Assembly (NCBI RefSeq): GCF_003350475.1
Contig: NZ_QQAV01000017.1
Coordinates: 1-64,000 of the forward strand
Origin: Pseudacidovorax intermedius
GTDB lineage: Bacteria; Pseudomonadota; Gammaproteobacteria; Burkholderiales; Burkholderiaceae_C
Reading direction: 5' to 3'
Length of the DNA: 64,000 nucleotides
The position numbers were made by a program, and so were the translations under genes. Shown piece by piece: positions 60,644-64,000 of the stretch. The notes beneath the pieces were generated by a model that was not told the origin of the DNA, did no database searches, and saw only the letters and a program-made list of their open reading frames with translations. Positions within the stretch are counted from its first letter, which is position 1, and each line of letters starts with the position of its first letter.

Positions 60644-61138
60644 CTAGTTGATCTGCGCGTGGGCGAGTTGCATGTTGTTGAGCTGGCTGCCGGTGAAGTC
60701 CACCCGCTGCCCATGCAGGTGCTGGGCATTGATGTCCGAGCCCTTGCACGACAGCAGCGACACCTGCTGCCAGCGCGCGTGATCGAAGTTCAGCCCGGTC
60801 CACGTGCACTGCAGGAATCGGCAGTCGACCAGCTCGCACTGCGCCATCATGCAGTGGCTGAAGGTGCAGGCCACGAAGGTGCAGCCCGCGATGGCGATGC
60901 GCTGCAGGTCGCAGGCCGAGAAGGTGCAGCCGTCGAACTGACAACCCGACCATTGCGCCTCCTGGAAGCTCGTGCCCGAGAAGCTGCTGCCGCTGAAGGT
61001 GCTGGCAGTGAAGGTGATGAGGTTCAGGTCAAGGCCAGCATAGGCGTTGCCATCGCTTTCGCCGACCACACCGGCGGGCGCGCCGCCCTGGCCTTTGCGC
61101 CATTGGTCGTGTTGGAGGATGAGGGGTTGGGCTGCCAT
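60644..61138 (-). CDS. Pentapeptide-repeat protein of the T6SS locus
   Basis: 164 residues. From about residue 37 the pattern A(D/N/S)xx-F/L-x recurs with period five (FTASTFSGSSFSGTSFQ, CQFDGCTFSACDL, CTFVACTFSHCMM), giving a right-handed beta-helix. It is unusually Cys-rich (about ten Cys). Such proteins accompany T6SS effector loci in Burkholderiales; the role is unknown. The ATG at 61138 follows a 2-bp gap after an in-frame PYVI-stop remnant, discussed in the findings. 27 bp upstream of tssA. Confidence 0.85.
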   Translation of the reverse strand: MAAQPLILQHDQWRKGQGGAPAGVVGESDGNAYAGLDLNLITFTASTFSGSSFSGTSFQEAQWSGCQFDGCTFSACDLQRIAIAGCTFVACTFSHCMMAQCELVDCRFLQCTWTGLNFDHARWQQVSLLSCKGSDINAQHLHGQRVDFTGSQLNNMQLAHAQIN

Positions 61139-61146
61139 GGTCAGAT
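61125..61146. repeat. 22-bp direct repeat, copy 1 (start of the pentapeptide gene)
   Basis: Identical over 22 bp to 61864-61885. It spans the first codons of the pentapeptide gene and the two preceding codons plus stop of an upstream PYVI remnant. The two copies bound the AT-rich segment. Confidence 0.85.
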
Positions 61147-61189
61147 GACGTATGGAGGGGTCTGCACTGTGGATCTGGGGTCGGTCGAC

Positions 61190-61720
61190 CGCGGGTAAAT
61201 TTCCATATGGGACAAAACGTTAAGAAGTACTGTCTTCGGCGGACGCATACCCGCTTGGGGTGAATTCCTGTTCATTGATTTTCATTTTCTTATGAATTTT
61301 CAACGGAACATCTCCGTTTCGATATGGGCCGCAATGGAAAATTCAATCATGATTGACGAGATAATTCAGGTGAATCTAGTAGGGATATATCTCATATAAA
61401 ACCAGTGCAGCAGCAATAATAAACACCACGAGTAGAAATTCGACAACAACCGCGCCCACGAGGACACGAAGAAGTCCCTCCAACTTGGGCGGTGAATCCC
61501 TTGATCCGCATGGATGCGCAGCCAAATACACTGTGCATCCAAATAAGAATGAGAAGCCAAAGCTTATGGCGATTGCTTTAACCGGATCAATCAGGGCGGC
61601 AGGAACGCCGACAAGCGCACCCACCACAAGAACTGCAATTATCTTATATCTTTTCATTTTTATTCCCGCCCTCGATTATCATCGGGCCGAATTTTTTACA
61701 CTGACCCAATATCGGAAATG
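61190..61720. other. AT-rich insert within the T6SS accessory locus
   Basis: This stretch is clearly AT-richer than the rest of the high-GC window (runs such as TTCATTTTCTTATGAATTTTC). It contains one small membrane protein gene (61376-61657); 61139-61375 holds no gene I can support. The edges coincide roughly with the 22-bp direct repeats at 61125 and 61864. A recently acquired cassette is the likely explanation. Confidence 0.75.
61376..61657 (-). CDS. Small three-helix membrane protein on the AT-rich insert
   Basis: 93 residues: helices at about 5-25 (IIAVLVVGALVGVPAALI), 28-48 (AIAISFGFSFLFGCTVYLAA) and 64-88 (VLVGAVVVEFLLVVFIIAAALVL). Base composition differs sharply from neighbours, a sign of transfer. 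ATG 61657 has GGCGGGAA upstream, a moderate Shine-Dalgarno, and overlaps the preceding 77-residue frame by 14 bp. A membrane immunity protein against the adjacent lipase effector is one possibility; there is no sequence evidence for it beyond location. Confidence 0.6.
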   Translation of the reverse strand: MKRYKIIAVLVVGALVGVPAALIDPVKAIAISFGFSFLFGCTVYLAAHPCGSRDSPPKLEGLLRVLVGAVVVEFLLVVFIIAAALVLYEIYPY

Positions 61721-61877
61721 GGCTCTTGCCGCTGGCGCACCTTGTGGAGCTGCAAACCGGTGAATCTATTGGCGGACCATGCACGTGGTGCACACTGGTC
61801 TCGCCTACCCGTAGTGCAAGAGGGCGCCCCTGCAATCGGGCGTGTTGAGTTGAAGGACGGGAAGGTTGGGCTGCCAT
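61644..61877 (-). CDS. Hypothetical 77-residue frame with MAAQP start (possibly a remnant)
   Basis: Starts at ATG 61877, 2 bp after the tla3-like stop, exactly as the pentapeptide gene starts after the PYVI remnant; both begin MAAQP because the repeat includes the start region. After residue 5 the sequences diverge. The rest (VGETSVHHVHGPPIDSPVC in part) matches nothing I recognise and the last 20 residues come from AT-rich DNA. It may be a chimeric frame made by the insertion rather than a working gene. Confidence 0.35.
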   Translation of the reverse strand: MAAQPSRPSTQHARLQGRPLALRVGETSVHHVHGPPIDSPVCSSTRCASGKSPFPILGQCKKFGPMIIEGGNKNEKI

Positions 61878-61885
61878 GGTCAGAT
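61864..61885. repeat. 22-bp direct repeat, copy 2 (end of the tla3-like gene)
   Basis: Identical over 22 bp to 61125-61146; flanking codons for the Pro-Tyr-Val before Ile-stop differ by synonymous changes only. It lies at the right edge of the insert. Confidence 0.85.
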
Positions 61886-63220
61886 CACATAGGGTCGGGG
61901 GTGGATGCGCTTTCGGTAGTCCTCGTTGACGGGCAACAGCCCGCAGACCACGGCGCCGCCGGAGTCGCGCAGGTTGACGACCAGGGCGGGCTCGCGCGTC
62001 TCCCACACTGCGATGGTGGCCAAGCCCAGCGCGGCACCCATGGTGCCGGCGCCCAGGTCACCGCCCAGGCACTGCTCCAGCCGGAAGGCCGCGCCTGGCT
62101 GCAGCAGGCCCGCCTGCGGCGCCGCGCGCGCGAGGCCGCGGGCCAGCAGGGCCGCGCCATCGCCATCGGCCGTCGCGCTGTAGAACAGGCGCCGGGGCCC
62201 GCGCTGGCGCAGGGCCGGCGTCTGCAGCACCTTGACGAGCGCGGCCTCCAGTGCGGCGGCGCGCTGCTCGGTCGACATGCCCTCCTTGAAGTAGGCGATG
62301 TCGGGCGGCACCATGAGGGCGAGCGTGGGCATCTGGCTGTACTGCTCGTACTGGGGCCGGCTCCAGGGCTCCGGCACGTTGGGCGTGGGCCGGAAGCCGG
62401 ACTGCGGCGCGTCGAAATACGCGGGCGGCTCCCACACCGTGCGGTTCAGGCCGCCGTAGCCGTGGGGCCCACGCGCGGCGACGCCGTTCGAGAAGTTCTG
62501 CGCGTCGCTCTTGTCGATCACATGCAGGGACCATTCGCGCAGCCATTCGGCCGCCTCCGGCCGCTTGAACAGCACCGCCGAGAAGACGTCGCGCAACTGC
62601 CCGGGCCGCTTGGGCCGCGACAGGATGTCCTCCAGCGTCTCGGCGGGCTGGCCGGCCGGAGGCTCCCACCCGCCCTGCCTGGCGCGCGCGGCATAGCCGT
62701 CCTCGGCCCACAGCAGCATGCTGTTGAGGTCGCCCTGCGTATCGAAGGCCTGGGCCAGCGCCTGAAAGCTCACCGCGCCCCCCTGCTCCGTGTTGACCGC
62801 ACCCGGGTTCAGGCGGTGGAAGGCCATGGCCGCCGGACCGTCGTTGAGCTGCCACTGGACTTCGGCACGGTAGGCGCGCCGCCAGGCGATCCGCTCGGCC
62901 TCGGGCTTGCCGAACATCGTCGGCAGGGACAGCAGCATGGGCAGGGGATAGTTCTCCACGAATCGGCCACGCTGGTCATACGCCGTGCGATGGGTCAGGG
63001 CCGCACGCAGCGCCGCACTGCGGAACAGGCCGGCCTCGTGATTGCAGCGGTCCAGCGTCTGCGGCGGCTCCGGCGCCTCCTCGTCAGGCGGCCCCTGTCG
63101 CTGCACACGTCCCCACAGCGCGCCGGCGGGCACATGGTCCACGCGCAGGCCCACGCCCGCGATGTGCAGCAGGCCGAAGGCCGAGGGCGCCGCCGGCTCG
63201 TAACGGAAGCGCGCGCTCAT
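61880..63220 (-). CDS. tla3: Type VI lipase adaptor, Tla3/DUF2875-like
   Basis: 446 residues, cytosolic. The C-terminal third has strings similar to DUF2875 proteins of P. aeruginosa (PA0259, Tla3): RRLFYSATAD, TMGAALGLATIAVWE and ALVVNLRDSGGAVVC. The N-terminal LLHIAGVGLRVDHVPAGALWGRV also fits. Tla3 is the dedicated adaptor that loads phospholipase effector Tle3 onto VgrG. ATG at 63220 overlaps the tle3-like stop (ATGA), matching an effector-adaptor operon. The two genes are in reversed order relative to tla3-tle3 in Pseudomonas. Confidence 0.72.
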   Translation of the reverse strand: MSARFRYEPAAPSAFGLLHIAGVGLRVDHVPAGALWGRVQRQGPPDEEAPEPPQTLDRCNHEAGLFRSAALRAALTHRTAYDQRGRFVENYPLPMLLSLPTMFGKPEAERIAWRRAYRAEVQWQLNDGPAAMAFHRLNPGAVNTEQGGAVSFQALAQAFDTQGDLNSMLLWAEDGYAARARQGGWEPPAGQPAETLEDILSRPKRPGQLRDVFSAVLFKRPEAAEWLREWSLHVIDKSDAQNFSNGVAARGPHGYGGLNRTVWEPPAYFDAPQSGFRPTPNVPEPWSRPQYEQYSQMPTLALMVPPDIAYFKEGMSTEQRAAALEAALVKVLQTPALRQRGPRRLFYSATADGDGAALLARGLARAAPQAGLLQPGAAFRLEQCLGGDLGAGTMGAALGLATIAVWETREPALVVNLRDSGGAVVCGLLPVNEDYRKRIHPRPYVI

Positions 63221-64000
63221 CGTTGCGACCTCGCGACCGGGCGGGACTCAGGGGGGCGGGCCGGGGCAGCATAAGGAACATGCACCAGCTTGTCGTTCGC
63301 ATCCCGGGCCACGATGCCCTCAGGCATCAGCCTGTCGGAAGCCGGCAGCACACCCCCCATCCCGCCGTTCTCCGTGTCCTTGTAGTACGGGTCGCTCTTC
63401 TTCCAGTCGGCCAGGTCGAGCAGGTAGTGCCAGTAGTCCTCGTCGTGCCAGGCGCGGCCCATGCCGACCGTGAGGTCGTAGCTGAGCACGTCGGCCACGG
63501 GGGAGGTGCCGTCCTCTGCATTCTTGAAGCGAAGGATGGCCGCATGATTGGAGGGCGACACGGGCGTGCGCCCGACCTCGCGGCTGCGGCGCTCTTCCAC
63601 CTCCTTCCAGGTCTCGTAGCGCAGTAGTTCGAAGCCCTTCCCGTCCTTGACCAACACGGTCTGGCGCTCCTGGTAGGTGACGTCATCCTCGAAGTCCTCG
63701 CGCTGCTCCGCGTCGGCGCCGACGGCTTTTCCGTCCGGGTCCTCCCCTTTCGCGCCGTCGTACATCACGTAGTCGCCGTCGAACTGCTGGGGCAACCATA
63801 GTGGCCGGGGCACCTCGGGCGCATTGACGAGCACCTCCTCCACCTCCCCCCGCCAGCTGGGCGTCAGGTCGCCCAGCGCCGGCATCAGGTGCAGCAGCGC
63901 CCGCTCGGTCGCGATCTTCCACATCTTGTCGGCCCGGCTGCCGTCCAGGTAGTGCCACACTTCCGTTGCGCCGCGCGTCTCCCCGTCGCGCATCGGCTCG
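63217..64000 (-). CDS. tle3: Type VI effector, Tle3-like phospholipase (C-terminal part, 5' truncated by window edge)
   Basis: The frame is open to the right edge, so the start lies outside; 261 residues are visible. It has the DUF3274/Tle3 C-terminal character: YDGAKGEDPDGKAVG, EDDVTYQERQTV, and the tail DEDYWHYLLDLADWKKSDPYY. The catalytic alpha/beta-hydrolase core would lie further upstream. Tle3-type effectors degrade target-cell membrane phospholipids. The assignment rests on the C-terminal strings and on the adjoining DUF2875 adaptor. Confidence 0.68.
   Translation of the reverse strand, partial: EPMRDGETRGATEVWHYLDGSRADKMWKIATERALLHLMPALGDLTPSWRGEVEEVLVNAPEVPRPLWLPQQFDGDYVMYDGAKGEDPDGKAVGADAEQREDFEDDVTYQERQTVLVKDGKGFELLRYETWKEVEERRSREVGRTPVSPSNHAAILRFKNAEDGTSPVADVLSYDLTVGMGRAWHDEDYWHYLLDLADWKKSDPYYKDTENGGMGGVLPASDRLMPEGIVARDANDKLVHVPYAAPARPPESRPVARSQR

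Noticed and set aside
61644-61877. PAAR-like (DUF4150) protein for the 77-residue frame
   Set aside because: No PAAR/DUF4150 signature is seen, and the C-terminal part is made of AT-rich insert DNA; kept only as a low-confidence frame.

Overview
The window is high-GC DNA from a free-living betaproteobacterium, most likely Burkholderiales, family Comamonadaceae (Variovorax/Acidovorax-like). This rests on the gene order of the aa3 cytochrome c oxidase locus with its family-typical small proteins (DUF2909, DUF2970, a 36-residue small assembly protein), two Bug-type (TTT) receptors, a DUF4148-like exported protein, rpoH next to the oxidase genes, and a beta-ketoadipate pathway operon. The genus assignment is inference. 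No tRNA, rRNA, CRISPR array, transposase or phage gene was seen.

Layout. 1-2.5 kb: the 3' part of a Gly/Leu/Asp tandem-repeat protein, then rpoH behind a perfect CIRCE operator. 2.5-12.4 kb: a cytochrome oxidase block on the minus strand (ctaC, ctaD, small assembly protein, ctaG, DUF2970, ctaE; then SURF1, an SCO-like protein, ctaA, ctaB, SCO), with many 4-nt stop/start overlaps and one opposite-strand DUF2909 gene. 12.5-19.1 kb: housekeeping genes (BioC-like methyltransferase, comF, trmL, DUF4148-like, MaoC dehydratase, orphan ParA, kefF-kefC). 19.1-30.7 kb: a hydroxycinnamate (ferulate/p-coumarate) catabolic region with an amidohydrolase divergent from crotonase, feruloyl-CoA synthase and SDR genes, then two tannase/feruloyl-esterase lipoproteins, a TTT receptor, an acyl-CoA dehydrogenase and a MarR regulator. 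The enzyme set matches the beta-oxidative deacetylation (Cou) scheme better than simple Fcs/Ech. Related repeats in opposite orientation bracket the distal part. 30.9-37.5 kb: SDR, TauE/SafE permease, and a DctP-type binding protein overlapping a GGDEF/EAL protein. 37.5-41.1 kb: pcaIJF divergent from an IclR (PcaR-like) gene, which would take protocatechuate-derived beta-ketoadipate to the TCA cycle. 41.1-44.4 kb: a second GGDEF/EAL protein behind an FNR-type box. 44.4-46.6 kb: a ketosynthase-ACP-PAP2 operon. 46.6-58.9 kb: DUF1841, TTT receptor, SGNH hydrolase, OpgC, a 1996-residue alpha-2-macroglobulin with its thioester plus DUF2164, and rlhA. 58.9-64 kb: a type VI secretion accessory locus (Tle3-type lipase C-terminus, Tla3/DUF2875 adaptor, pentapeptide protein, TssA, and an unknown coiled-coil protein) interrupted by an AT-rich insert that carries a small membrane protein.

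How the parts work together. The esterases, CoA ligase, hydratase, dehydrogenase and hydrolase would turn plant-derived feruloyl and coumaroyl compounds into aromatic acids, and pcaIJF would complete their mineralisation. The oxidase block supplies aerobic respiration. Coordinates and starts were read from the sequence; family assignments rest on motifs recognised by eye, without database searches.
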